Source: Bacteroidales bacterium
GTDB taxonomy: Bacteria; Bacteroidota; Bacteroidia; Bacteroidales; TTA-H9
Direction of reading: 5' to 3'
Assembly: GCA_028689615.1 (NCBI GenBank)
Contig: JAQVCV010000010.1
Location: forward strand, 26,412 to 90,411
Length of the DNA: 64,000 nucleotides
The position numbers and the translations under genes were made by a program. This document shows, one piece after another, positions 1 to 7,772 of the stretch (position 1 is its first letter; every line of letters begins with the position of its first letter). The notes beneath the pieces are model-generated. The model did not search any database and had not been told where the DNA came from. It saw nothing but the letters and a program-made list of their open reading frames with translations.

Positions 1-60
1 AGTCTCTTAACTAATGAATTGCCAGAATCCGAAGTGCAGAATGGATTTTCTGTTGGTTAA
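1..60 (+). CDS. C-terminal tail of an unidentified protein (partial)
   Basis: Frame 1 is open from the first base and ends at a TAA at 58-60, giving 19 residues (SLLTNELPESEVQNGFSVG). This could be the end of a gene that begins outside the window. The stretch is too short to assign a family, and an open frame this short can occur by chance. Nothing else in bases 61-218 looks coding. Confidence 0.3.
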   Translation, partial: SLLTNELPESEVQNGFSVG

Positions 61-218
61 TTGAAAGTAAGCTTTTTGTCTATTTAATCCTGTTTGATCC
101 TATAGAATTGTTATGTCTTTAGGAGGTTTGTTTAATCTCTCGCGAAGTTTTAATATTTTTGCCTTCTGATAGAAATGGGGGAGCTTTGTGATATTTTGTG
201 CTAATTATTTTTTTTGAA

Positions 219-815
219 ATGATAATAAAACGTTTTCTGGGTCTGAAAGTGATTTCCTTAATCATTATTTCTGTGTTTGCTTTAAAGGCTCATTCGCAAA
301 TTGAATTTATTAAGGAGCGGAAAAGAAATTTTGCTTTTTCAACTTCCTACACTACGCTTAACAACAACTACCCTGATAAATATATCTCTGGGAAGTTAGC
401 ATTCAGAATTTCAGAGATGGTATCTCTTGCCGCCACAACAGAAATTGTTCCCGATATGACACACGATAATGTTGCATTCGGGCCTCAGATAACTGTTCAA
501 ACTCCCCGGTCGGTTCCTGTAAATCTGGTCTTTTCGCTAGGATTAACTTCTACTTTTTCAGATAGAAACTCAAGGGGCTCGATGCCCATTTCGTTATCAA
601 CGTTTTTTACTCATGATTTTTCGTTAAAAACACGGCTGTTTCCGACAATAGGAACTGGAATTTTACTGAGGGATGGGGGAAAAGCCTCCTTTATCTTCGC
701 CGGATTTGCTCTTGGATATTCTTTAAATCAGCGGGCTAACCTATTGGTTAACGCGTCATTGTCCTATTGTAAAGATGAATTTAGCCCATCAATCGGATTG
801 GGTATTGTTTTGTAA
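219..815 (+). CDS. Small outer-membrane beta-barrel-like protein, unknown function
   Basis: About 198 residues. The frame is open from a GTG at 198, but the ATG at 219 gives a cleaner signal peptide: a basic start (MIIKR), a hydrophobic core (VISLIIISVFAL) and cleavage after AHS. The mature part has alternating polar/hydrophobic strands with many Gly, Ser, Asn and aromatic residues and ends in a hydrophobic LGIVL, which is typical of small Bacteroidota outer-membrane barrels. No family motif is recognisable. It stands alone, 396 bp ahead of tex. The barrel prediction is an inference from composition. Confidence 0.6.
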   Translation: MIIKRFLGLKVISLIIISVFALKAHSQIEFIKERKRNFAFSTSYTTLNNNYPDKYISGKLAFRISEMVSLAATTEIVPDMTHDNVAFGPQITVQTPRSVPVNLVFSLGLTSTFSDRNSRGSMPISLSTFFTHDFSLKTRLFPTIGTGILLRDGGKASFIFAGFALGYSLNQRANLLVNASLSYCKDEFSPSIGLGIVL

Positions 816-1111
816 AATGAAGTGCAAGGGTTGTTTTTGAAATGGCGGAATACATCCGGTTGCTTGAGTTCTGGTCAAGAAAAGTGTCCTGTACTTGCCA
901 TGACTGATTTGCGATTGTTAATCAGTCATCTTCTCAATTCTCCAGACTCCGGTCAAAGAACATGTAAGAATCGATTGCACAGTACTTTAATTCTGACGAA
1001 TCAAAAATTTCTAATTTCTGTAACTCAATTATCTAACCAGGGGCAATTCGCTCGAATATCGATGGGGGTAATTGTCATAACACAATGAGGCCTGTCAGTT
1101 TCATATTTCCC

Positions 1112-1119
1112 TACCTTTG
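1112..1119 (+). promoter_or_regulatory. Bacteroidota -7 box (TACCTTTG) upstream of tex
   Basis: TACCTTTG matches TAnnTTTG exactly and lies 92 bp before the tex ATG. No clear TTTG -33 box is seen at the right spacing. The surrounding gap (816-1211) holds an 88-codon open frame at 822-1088 that has no signal, family or ribosome-binding support, so apart from this box the gap appears empty. Confidence 0.45.
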
Positions 1120-1211
1120 TCCTGCTGCAACTCTTGCCCGTAGCCCGGATTGGTTATACAAAATGGGTATAAGGCAACGCTTGTTGTTTTCTCATCATCA
1201 TTCAGTTAACT

Positions 1212-3344
1212 ATGATTGACTTTTCATCCATCATCGCCCGCGAACTTTCGCTCAACCCCGAATTCACCCTCAACGTCATCAACCTGCTGGCCGATGGAGC
1301 CACCGTGCCTTTCATCGCGCGTTACCGCAAAGAGATGACCGGCAGCATGGACGAGGTGGCCATCATGGCCATCCGCGACCGGCTGCACCAGCTTCAGGAG
1401 TTGGCCAAGCGTCGCGAAACGGTGCTCAACTCCATTGGAGAACAGGGAAAGCTCTCCGCTGAGCTTCGTCGCCAGGTAGAGGAGGCTCCCACTATGGCTG
1501 TGCTTGAAGATCTGTACCTGCCCTTCCGGCCCAAACGGCGAACCCGCGCTACCATCGCCCGTGAAAAGGGTCTGGAGCCGCTGGCCAAACAACTCATGGC
1601 CCAGCATCACGATGTGCGCCCCGAACTGGTGAGTCGCAAATACATCTCCGACGAGAAAGGTGTGGCCGATGAGGATGCGGCCCTGGCCGGTGCCCGCGAC
1701 ATCATGGCCGAGTGGATCAGCGAGAATGCCATAGCCCGACACAAGCTGAGGCAATTGTTTCAGCGTGGTGCCATGATGCGGTCGAAGGTTGCCAAAGGCA
1801 AAGAGGAGGAGGGCGAGAAATACCAAATCTATTTCGACGCTGAAGAAAAGGCTTCGCGGGCTCCTTCACATCGTGTGCTGGCCATGTTACGCGGTGAGGC
1901 AGAAGGGTTTCTGAAGCTTAGCATCGAGCCGTCGGCAATCGAGGCTGTAGAGTTGCTCGAAAGGTTGTTCGTGCGCAACCAGTCGGCTTCTGCCAGCCAG
2001 GTGCAGTCGGCAGCCTTCGACAGTTACAAGAGGCTGATTCAGCCATCGCTCGAAACCGAAATGAGGCAAATGCTCAAGGAGAGAGCCGATGCAGAAGCCA
2101 TTCGCGTTTTTGCCGAAAACCTCAGGCAGTTGCTGATGGCTGCCCCGTTGCGTGGTCGCAATGTGTTGGCCATCGATCCCGGGTTCCGTACCGGGTGCAA
2201 GGTGGTGTGCCTCGATGCCAACGGAAAACTGTTGCACAACGAAACCATCTACCCCCACCCACCCGAGAACAAAGTGAAGGATAGCGCGGCTAAAATCAGG
2301 AGCCTTGTAAATGCTTATCGAATTACTGCCATTGCAGTTGGCAATGGCACTGCCGGACGCGAAACCGAAGCCTTCATCCGCCACATCCCTTTCGAGGGCG
2401 ACATGGTGGCTGTGATGGTTAACGAAGCCGGTGCATCGGTTTATTCTGCCTCGGCAGTGGCACGTGAAGAGTTTCCCGATTACGATGTCACAGTTCGTGG
2501 AGCAGTTTCAATTGGCCGCCGCCTGATTGATCCTTTAGCCGAACTGGTGAAGATTGATCCCAAATCAATAGGCGTAGGGCAATACCAGCACGATGTTGAT
2601 CAAAATGCTCTGCAGGGGAGCCTCAACGATGTGGTGGTCAATTGTGTGAATCAGGTAGGTGTTGATTTGAACACGGCCAGCAAGGAGTTGCTCACCTACG
2701 TGTCGGGCATCGGTCCGGCTCTTGCAAAAAGCATCGTCGATTACAGAGTCAAAAATGGTGGATTTAAATCGAGGAGGGAGTTGATCAAGGTGCCCCGGCT
2801 GGGCGAAAAGGCTTTCGAGCAGGCTGCTGGTTTCCTCAGAATTCCTGGCGCTGCCAACCCTTTGGATGCATCGGCCGTGCACCCCGAGAGTTATCCGGTG
2901 GTAGATGCCATGGTTTCAAAACTGGGCGTCACTGTTGCCAACCTGATGAATTCGGTTGAATTACGCGAAAAACTCAACCTCGCAGAGTTTGTGACCGAAA
3001 GGGTGGGTCTTCCAACCCTTACCGATATCATGGCAGAGTTATCGAAGCCCGGTCGTGATCCTCGCAACGCCTACGAGGTGTTCGAGTTCGACCGCAACGT
3101 GCATTCTGTTGCCGATTTGGTTGTGGGCATGGAATTGCCGGGCATCATTACCAACATCACCAACTTTGGTGCTTTCGTGGATATTGGCGTTCACCAGGAC
3201 GGACTGGTGCACGTGAGCCAGCTTGCCGACCGTTTCGTGCGCGACCCCAACGAGGTGGTCAGCCTCAACCAGAAAGTGATGGTGAGGGTGCTCGAAGTTG
3301 ATGTTGCTCGCAAACGAATCAACCTCACCATGAAGAAGAAATAG
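1212..3344 (+). CDS. tex: Tex-family RNA-binding transcription accessory protein
   Basis: 710 residues, normal for Tex. In order: an N-terminal helical region with FIARYRKEMTGSMDE at about 34-48, a YqgF-like RNase H fold around 315-440 (NVLAIDPGFRTGCKV, AVGNGTAGRETE), helix-hairpin-helix repeats around 490-565 (LLTYVSGIGPALAKSIV), and a C-terminal S1 RNA-binding domain from about 638 (GIITNITNFGAFVDIGVHQDGLVHVSQL split across strands) to the end. Tex binds nucleic acid and is thought to act in transcription elongation or RNA handling in the cytoplasm. It appears monocistronic, with a -7 box at 1112. Its third-codon positions look noticeably more G+C-rich than those of its neighbours. Confidence 0.97.
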   Translation: MIDFSSIIARELSLNPEFTLNVINLLADGATVPFIARYRKEMTGSMDEVAIMAIRDRLHQLQELAKRRETVLNSIGEQGKLSAELRRQVEEAPTMAVLEDLYLPFRPKRRTRATIAREKGLEPLAKQLMAQHHDVRPELVSRKYISDEKGVADEDAALAGARDIMAEWISENAIARHKLRQLFQRGAMMRSKVAKGKEEEGEKYQIYFDAEEKASRAPSHRVLAMLRGEAEGFLKLSIEPSAIEAVELLERLFVRNQSASASQVQSAAFDSYKRLIQPSLETEMRQMLKERADAEAIRVFAENLRQLLMAAPLRGRNVLAIDPGFRTGCKVVCLDANGKLLHNETIYPHPPENKVKDSAAKIRSLVNAYRITAIAVGNGTAGRETEAFIRHIPFEGDMVAVMVNEAGASVYSASAVAREEFPDYDVTVRGAVSIGRRLIDPLAELVKIDPKSIGVGQYQHDVDQNALQGSLNDVVVNCVNQVGVDLNTASKELLTYVSGIGPALAKSIVDYRVKNGGFKSRRELIKVPRLGEKAFEQAAGFLRIPGAANPLDASAVHPESYPVVDAMVSKLGVTVANLMNSVELREKLNLAEFVTERVGLPTLTDIMAELSKPGRDPRNAYEVFEFDRNVHSVADLVVGMELPGIITNITNFGAFVDIGVHQDGLVHVSQLADRFVRDPNEVVSLNQKVMVRVLEVDVARKRINLTMKKK

Positions 3345-3410
3345 AAGGACTCCCGCTCTTCTGCAATATGGGAATGGAGCCTTCGTTATTACATATTAAA
3401 TCAGATTTGA

Positions 3411-4109
3411 ATGAAACGTTTTTTTCTTTGGGCGTTTATAGCCTTTTTTGGATCGTCGCTAAGTCAGGCTCAGGTTTTTAAAGGAATGCTCCTGGGTGGT
3501 TTTAATTTAACGCAAGTTGAAGGCGACGAGGTTTATGGGTTTAACAGGTTGGGAGCTAATGTAGGAGCAGGGGTTTTCCTGCCAATCGATAACAAATGGG
3601 GTGTAAGTCTTGAGGCTCTTTTTACTCAGAAAGGGGCTTACCAGGGCGATCAGTATTTGCAGTACGACAGTTTGGGTGAGCGTGTAACAGGTTCATACGA
3701 TTTGAGGCTTGATTATGTGGAAATACCTGTTTTGGCACATTTTACGGATCGCAATAGAATTACTGCAGGGATTGGCTTCTCTTATTCGCGTTTGATTGGA
3801 GTTACCGAAAAAGAGCACGGTAAACTAATTGAAACTACTACAGTAAACAACGGTCCTTACAGTAAATCTGATTACGCTCTCCTGGGTGATTTAAGGGTGA
3901 AGCTTTACCCCAGTATTTTGCTGAATTTCCGATACAGCTACTCGCTGTCAAGCATCAGAACACGTGATTTTTACAACCTGACTGGCACGTTTCTTCGAAC
4001 TCGCGAACAATTCAACAGCACCCTCACCCTGCGCCTGATCTGGATGTTTAACGACGGTGGACTGACCCTTTCCAATGTAAATAAAGCCAACAACGTAACC
4101 GAAGAGTGA
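3411..4109 (+). CDS. Porin-family / PorT-like outer-membrane beta-barrel protein
   Basis: 232 residues with a signal peptide (MKRFFLWAFIAFFGSSLSQA, cleavage before QVFKG). The rest reads as an eight-stranded barrel: LLGGFNLTQVEGD, then GLGANVGAG-like and WGVSLEALFTQKGAY strands, LDYVEIPVLAHF, and a C-terminal strand ending LRLIWMF. This pattern is typical of the PorT-like or outer-membrane beta-barrel domain family common in Bacteroidota. The exact role is unknown. It lies 66 bp after tex, and its transcript probably ends at the perfect hairpin at 4126-4164, shared with the convergent T9SS gene. Confidence 0.75.
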   Translation: MKRFFLWAFIAFFGSSLSQAQVFKGMLLGGFNLTQVEGDEVYGFNRLGANVGAGVFLPIDNKWGVSLEALFTQKGAYQGDQYLQYDSLGERVTGSYDLRLDYVEIPVLAHFTDRNRITAGIGFSYSRLIGVTEKEHGKLIETTTVNNGPYSKSDYALLGDLRVKLYPSILLNFRYSYSLSSIRTRDFYNLTGTFLRTREQFNSTLTLRLIWMFNDGGLTLSNVNKANNVTEE

Positions 4110-4125
4110 TCTTGCTATAAAAATG

Positions 4126-4164
4126 ATATGGAGAGGGGCAACCGCAGGTTGCCCCTCTCCATAT
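4126..4164. terminator. Bidirectional terminator, perfect 18-bp stem
   Basis: ATATGGAGAGGGGCAACC (4126-4143) pairs perfectly with 4147-4164 around a GCA loop. It sits between two convergent genes that stop at 4109 and 4179. A short T run follows on each strand (ATTTTC on plus, TTTTTAT on minus), so it can serve both. Confidence 0.9.
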
Positions 4165-4178
4165 TTTCAGAGAATTGT

Positions 4179-5198
4179 TTACTGCTTGATGAATCTTGTC
4201 TTATGGTCGCCTTTTTCAGTTGTAACAACTAACAGGTATAGTCCTGAATCCAATCCGGTCAGATTGATTTCGGGATTGACTGAATTCATTTGCAACACTC
4301 TCAATCCATTCGTATTGAAAACAGTTAGCTGTTTTATGCTTTCATTTTCGCGCAACACAATTTTCAGATTATTGGTTGCCGGGTTGGGCGATACCGACAC
4401 AATGGCTTCTGAATGTTTCGGTTCTTCCACCGAAGTCACAATCTGGGTGATTATCCAAAATGCCTCGGCAAGCAGGATTTGCATATTCTCATCAGAATCC
4501 ATCAGAGCAGGATCAAAGAAATAGGTAAATTGAACATTTCCGGGCATGGTGCCGTTCCATTTCGCGATGGCGGCATAATAAGTGTCGAAAACATAGCCCT
4601 GCGGTCCCAGGGAATACAGAGGGAACGCCTCTGCATTTGGTATGCAGGCATCAACCCACCAGGCTGTCGGGAATTGCCACTGAATGGGGGTGATAAACGT
4701 TTGGGCGAAACTCCCCTCCACGTTGTCGAGTTGAGCCACACCCAGCCCTCCGTCGTCGCCGTATGATTGGGCATGGTATTCCTGAAGGCCAAGGTAATCG
4801 TACATGAAATCGCCTTCGGAAAAGATCGTCGGAGCCACCCACCGGTCGTAAAGAATGTCGGTGCCAATCAGCCAAATTCCTTTGCCGGGCATTTCGATCC
4901 ACGCCTTCAGGTCAGCATTATCCGTATCGTTCCCGTTCCAGAGTTGAAGTGCTACCCCGTCTGAAGAACAATACCAGATAATAATGCTGTAGGGCTCCAT
5001 TTCTGTCAGTGTAGGACTGCGCAACGAGTCAGCAGCATTGAATACATCGTATATGATTCCCATGGCCGACAAATTCGACAACACTGCGTTTGTGTTGGCC
5101 GTATTTACTTTATTGTCGTTTACAAACAGCGTATAATACTGTGCGTTTAGGGTGGTTCCGGCAAGCAGCAGAATCAGGAAGAGTGTCTTGTGTTTCAT
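4179..5198 (-). CDS. Secreted T9SS-sorted protein with unknown N-terminal domain
   Basis: 339 residues from the ATG at 5198. The signal peptide is MKHKTLFLILLLAGTTLNAQ. An upstream in-frame extension to 5267 would precede this signal peptide and is rejected. Residues about 20-240 look like an alpha/beta fold with successive strand-helix units (YTLFVNDNKV, SIIIWYCSSDGV, GIWLIGTDILYD) resembling flavodoxin/ThuA-type or amidotransferase-like folds, but no catalytic signature is seen. The last about 75 residues form a typical type A sorting domain (VSVSPNPATNNLKIVL, QLTVFNTNGLRVL, LTGLDSGLYLLVVTTEKG, KTRFIKQ). The protein is therefore expected on the cell surface or outside the cell. Confidence 0.85.
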   Translation of the reverse strand: MKHKTLFLILLLAGTTLNAQYYTLFVNDNKVNTANTNAVLSNLSAMGIIYDVFNAADSLRSPTLTEMEPYSIIIWYCSSDGVALQLWNGNDTDNADLKAWIEMPGKGIWLIGTDILYDRWVAPTIFSEGDFMYDYLGLQEYHAQSYGDDGGLGVAQLDNVEGSFAQTFITPIQWQFPTAWWVDACIPNAEAFPLYSLGPQGYVFDTYYAAIAKWNGTMPGNVQFTYFFDPALMDSDENMQILLAEAFWIITQIVTSVEEPKHSEAIVSVSPNPATNNLKIVLRENESIKQLTVFNTNGLRVLQMNSVNPEINLTGLDSGLYLLVVTTEKGDHKTRFIKQ

Positions 5199-5268
5199 TC
5201 GATCATAATTATTAAAAGTGAATGTATTGAAATAGTAAAAGTAGGCATTTTTTATTACCCAAAACAAT

Positions 5269-5298
5269 TTTGGTACGCCCTGAATTTTTGTAACTTTG
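5269..5298 (+). promoter_or_regulatory. Consensus Bacteroidota promoter (TTTG-N18-TAACTTTG)
   Basis: The -33 TTTG (5269-5272) and -7 TAACTTTG (5291-5298) are spaced by 18 bp, within the known range. A start site near 5304 would leave a leader of about 12 nt before the cupin ATG at 5317, which supports that start over the longer open frame from 5296. Confidence 0.75.
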
Positions 5299-5316
5299 TG
5301 TCTCTTTTTGAATTAT

Positions 5317-5814
5317 ATGACTGCACACGATTGGATAGATCATTTATCAATGAAGCCACATCCCGAAGGAGGCTGGTTTTCGGAGTCGTACTCCCAGGCT
5401 CCCATGTTTTTGCCAAAACTCTCTGCACAGCATTATTCTGGTGAGCGTCGACTCTATTCGTCGATTTACTACCTGTTGGAGGAGGGTGATTTTTCGGCTT
5501 TTCACCAGCTCGAAACCGATGAGATGTGGCATCATTATCATGGGGGAGTGTTGAGAGTTTTCATGATTGATTCGTCTGGTTCATTAACTGTGAGACGGCT
5601 TGGTGGAGATGCAGCAGGAGGTGCTGTTTTTCAGTTGCTTGTTCCGCATCATACTTGGTTTGCTGTTGAACCGGAGGCCGGTTCTGGTTTTGCATTATGC
5701 GGATGCACCCTTACGCCAGGGTATAGTGATGACGATTTCAGAATGGCAAAGAGAGACGAGTTGATAGAAATTTTTCCCCTGCATAGCGATTTGATCAAAC
5801 GGTTGACAAGGTGA
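5317..5814 (+). CDS. Cupin superfamily protein (DUF985)
   Basis: 165 residues. It has the DUF985 hallmarks: HPEGGWFSESY near 23-33, then YYLLEEGDFSAFHQLETDEMWHHYHGG (split over strands) around 55-80 with the metal-ligand type His/Glu residues of a cupin, and a second half LVPHHTWFAVEPEAGSGFALCGCTLTPGY around 110-140. The enzymatic role of the family is not established; many members are predicted sugar epimerase-like or metal-binding cupins. The promoter at 5269-5298 lies immediately upstream. It appears to be a single gene. Confidence 0.88.
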   Translation: MTAHDWIDHLSMKPHPEGGWFSESYSQAPMFLPKLSAQHYSGERRLYSSIYYLLEEGDFSAFHQLETDEMWHHYHGGVLRVFMIDSSGSLTVRRLGGDAAGGAVFQLLVPHHTWFAVEPEAGSGFALCGCTLTPGYSDDDFRMAKRDELIEIFPLHSDLIKRLTR

Positions 5815-5925
5815 TTGCAAGAAATCAGATTGTTGCAATGGCGCCGAACAATTGTAGAATCTTGCAGTACCCGGGCAACAAATCGCAATGCGTGTTGTTA
5901 GAATAGCAAGCAGTAACATCAGACT

Positions 5926-6396
5926 ATGATTAATATAAATATCCCTGGTTTTAAGTCACTTGAAATAAATCACTTGGTTTTTGATTTCAATGGTACGCTG
6001 GGCCTCGACGGTACCCTTCTGGCGGGGGTGGCAGAAGAGTTAAACCGATTGGCAATTCATTTGGAAATTCATATCGTTACTGCCGATACCAACGAGAATG
6101 TGAGAGAAATACTTGATGGAGTGAATTGCAGGATTGTAGTAGTTGAAGGGGAAAAACAAGACTACCAGAAGGCAGCCTATGTTGAATCAATAGGCCCATG
6201 CCGGTGTGTTGTGTTTGGCAATGGTCGCAACGACAGGCTGATGTTGCAGAAAGCTGCTTTAGGAGTTGCAATTTTGGGTCCCGAGGGTGCTGCTATTGGA
6301 GCGCTTTTCGCTGCCGATGTGGTTGTTACCGATATTTTGGATGCCATTGATCTGTTGCGCATGCCTTCAAGATTGATAGCCACTTTAAGAAATTAA
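5926..6396 (+). CDS. HAD-superfamily soluble P-type-ATPase-like phosphatase
   Basis: 156 residues. Motif I reads VFDFNGTLGLDG (about 20-31): the first Asp (nucleophile) is kept, but the second is Asn, as in the soluble P-type ATPase-like HAD group. Motif II is IVTADT (about 50-55). The motif III/IV region is VVFGNGRNDRLMLQKAALGVAILG (broken here at VFGNGRND), about 95-118, where GRND takes the place of GDGxND. There is no cap domain, giving a compact HAD. The substrate cannot be told. The gene ends in a strong terminator at 6395. Confidence 0.85.
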   Translation: MININIPGFKSLEINHLVFDFNGTLGLDGTLLAGVAEELNRLAIHLEIHIVTADTNENVREILDGVNCRIVVVEGEKQDYQKAAYVESIGPCRCVVFGNGRNDRLMLQKAALGVAILGPEGAAIGALFAADVVVTDILDAIDLLRMPSRLIATLRN

Positions 6397-6429
6397 AAAA
6401 AGAGGAACTTCGGGTTCCTCTTTTTTTTT
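6395..6429. terminator. Intrinsic terminator, bidirectional A/T tracts
   Basis: GAGGAAC and GTTCCTC pair around a TTCGG loop, and the A7 and T9 tracts extend the stem. It serves the HAD gene (stop at 6396) and, on the other strand, the rubrerythrin-like gene (stop at 6449). Confidence 0.9.
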
Positions 6430-6448
6430 GAGTGGAACTTCTGGCTAT

Positions 6449-6955
6449 CTAGAATGGCCAGAATTGGTTGTCGTTCCAAATTTCCTCCTTTAATTCGTTG
6501 TTGAGGTTTTGAAGAATCTCGTGGTGCCCTTTTTCCCAATCAGCTAAAATTTGATAGAGTTCGCGCTCTTTTGGGTCATCGGTTTCAGCTGCACGGTCTG
6601 AGTAAACTTTTACTGCGCGCAATTCAAAATCCATGGCAGCGGCAATGGCAGCAGCTTCATAACTTGCTGCATTCACCTGTTTTTTAAATTCTTCAGAAAG
6701 CACTTTCATCGCCACTTCTTCAGCATCGTTGTGAGTTGGTGATTCGGGTTTAAGAAATTCGTCGGTTTTTACGAAATGAGCAAATTGTGTGCTTAAATAT
6801 TTGATGTGTTCGTCTTCTTCCTCGGCCATGAGGGTGAAGATTTTTTGTGCGGCCTCGCTTTTGGTTGAGGCAGCGGCGTTTGAATAGAAGGCTTTTCCTC
6901 TGCGTTCCAGTAGGATAGCTTCTTTTAGGATGTGAATAGCTCTGTTTTTATCCAT
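6449..6955 (-). CDS. Ferritin-like / rubrerythrin-domain diiron protein
   Basis: 168 residues forming a four-helix bundle. The diiron ligands are all visible: Glu17 (LLERRGKAFY), Glu47 and His50 (EEEDEHIKYL), Glu111 (AMDFELRAVK), and Glu141 and His144 (WEKGHHEIL). No rubredoxin (CxxC) domain follows, so this is an erythrin-only form. Such proteins typically reduce peroxide or store/handle iron under oxidative stress in anaerobes. The electron donor is unknown. It is a single gene. Confidence 0.9.
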   Translation of the reverse strand: MDKNRAIHILKEAILLERRGKAFYSNAAASTKSEAAQKIFTLMAEEEDEHIKYLSTQFAHFVKTDEFLKPESPTHNDAEEVAMKVLSEEFKKQVNAASYEAAAIAAAMDFELRAVKVYSDRAAETDDPKERELYQILADWEKGHHEILQNLNNELKEEIWNDNQFWPF

Positions 6956-7064
6956 GATGTGTTTATTTTAGGGGATTTGTAAATAAACAACATTTCCCCG
7001 GTTTTGTCGCATTCTTGTGAAAAGGTTTTGATGATAAAGGAGAAGATTGGGGTTGTTAAAAGCA

Positions 7065-7072
7065 TAAATTTG
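7065..7072 (+). promoter_or_regulatory. -7 box (TAAATTTG) for rseC
   Basis: An exact TAnnTTTG match 16 bp before the ATG at 7088. It lies inside the longer open frame that begins at 7004, which argues that translation starts at 7088. Confidence 0.55.
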
Positions 7073-7087
7073 CAGCAAATTTATGGA

Positions 7088-7504
7088 ATGATGCAAAAAA
7101 CGATAGCTCACTCTGGTGTCGTCACATCGATCAAGGGTAAGCAACTAGAGGTAACCATTTTGTCACAATCGGCCTGCGTTTCGTGTCAGGTAAAGGGGGC
7201 ATGCTCTGTTTCTGATGTTGCTGAGAAAATTGTGGAAGTTGATATGCCTCCATCCCGTCAGTTGGCGGTTGGTGATCATGTGACCGTGGTAATGGATCGT
7301 TCGGGTGGTCTCAGAGCAGTGATGCTGGGTTATTTTTACCCGTTTATTCTGATGATCCTTGTGCTTTTTACAATGCACGCTTTGACAGGTAACGAGGGGT
7401 TGGCGGGCCTGTCAGCTATAGGATCGCTGGTGCCTTACTATCTGCTTCTGCACGTGTTTAATCACCGAATCAAGTCGAAGTTTCAATTTAGAATCAAGGA
7501 ATAG
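7088..7504 (+). CDS. rseC: RseC/MucC-family SoxR-reducing-system protein
   Basis: 138 residues from the ATG at 7088; the longer frame from 7004 carries a -7 box inside it. The N-terminal part is a small beta domain with an Fe-S type cysteine cluster, SACVSCQVKGACSVSD (about 29-44). Two transmembrane helices follow (AVMLGYFYPFILMILVLF and LAGLSAIGSLVPYYLLLHVF). RseC-type proteins accompany Rnf complexes and are thought to help assemble or reduce them at the inner membrane. Here it stands 268 bp before rnfB, the usual Bacteroidota order. Confidence 0.9.
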   Translation: MMQKTIAHSGVVTSIKGKQLEVTILSQSACVSCQVKGACSVSDVAEKIVEVDMPPSRQLAVGDHVTVVMDRSGGLRAVMLGYFYPFILMILVLFTMHALTGNEGLAGLSAIGSLVPYYLLLHVFNHRIKSKFQFRIKE

Positions 7505-7627
7505 CCTGTCTGGGGTTAATCCCTTTCCCGATAAAGGTCATAATTTAGACTCTGTCTATTTAGAGAATCATAAGTTGTTGAAATGCAAAATATTGGTTTT
7601 GTGCTGTGTTTTGTATGTTGAATTTTT

Positions 7628-7649
7628 ACAGCTGTAGATAGCTGTTTTT
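7628..7649 (+). terminator. Weak terminator-like hairpin after rseC
   Basis: ACAGCT and AGCTGT (6 bp) flank a GTAGAT loop and are followed by TTTT. The stem is short, so termination would be incomplete. It lies in the 268-bp gap between rseC and rnfB, which otherwise contains only the rnf -7 box at 7711. Confidence 0.4.
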
Positions 7650-7710
7650 CAGTAGTAAAACCTCTTGAGTATTGGTGTTTTTCCGGAATAACAGTTTCCA
7701 TATTTGTTTT

Positions 7711-7718
7711 TACATTTG
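7711..7718 (+). promoter_or_regulatory. -7 box (TACATTTG) for the rnf operon
   Basis: An exact TAnnTTTG match, 55 bp before the rnfB GTG. No good -33 box is visible. It suggests that rnfBCDGEA can be transcribed separately from rseC. Confidence 0.5.
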
Positions 7719-7772
7719 TCAGGCTTTAGAGATTCATCAAAATCTGTTGGTTCACCCTAAAAAAAACCTACT

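Noticed and set aside
822..1088. 88-codon open frame between the first barrel gene and tex
   Set aside because: No signal peptide, family resemblance or ribosome-binding support, and its composition is unlike the coding regions around it. It overlaps nothing but looks like chance.
1224..1826. Long minus-strand open frames opposite tex, and similar frames opposite rpoB, rpoC, rnfC and ftsH
   Set aside because: They lie antisense to certain genes, have His/Leu/Ser-rich shadow composition and no recognisable domain.
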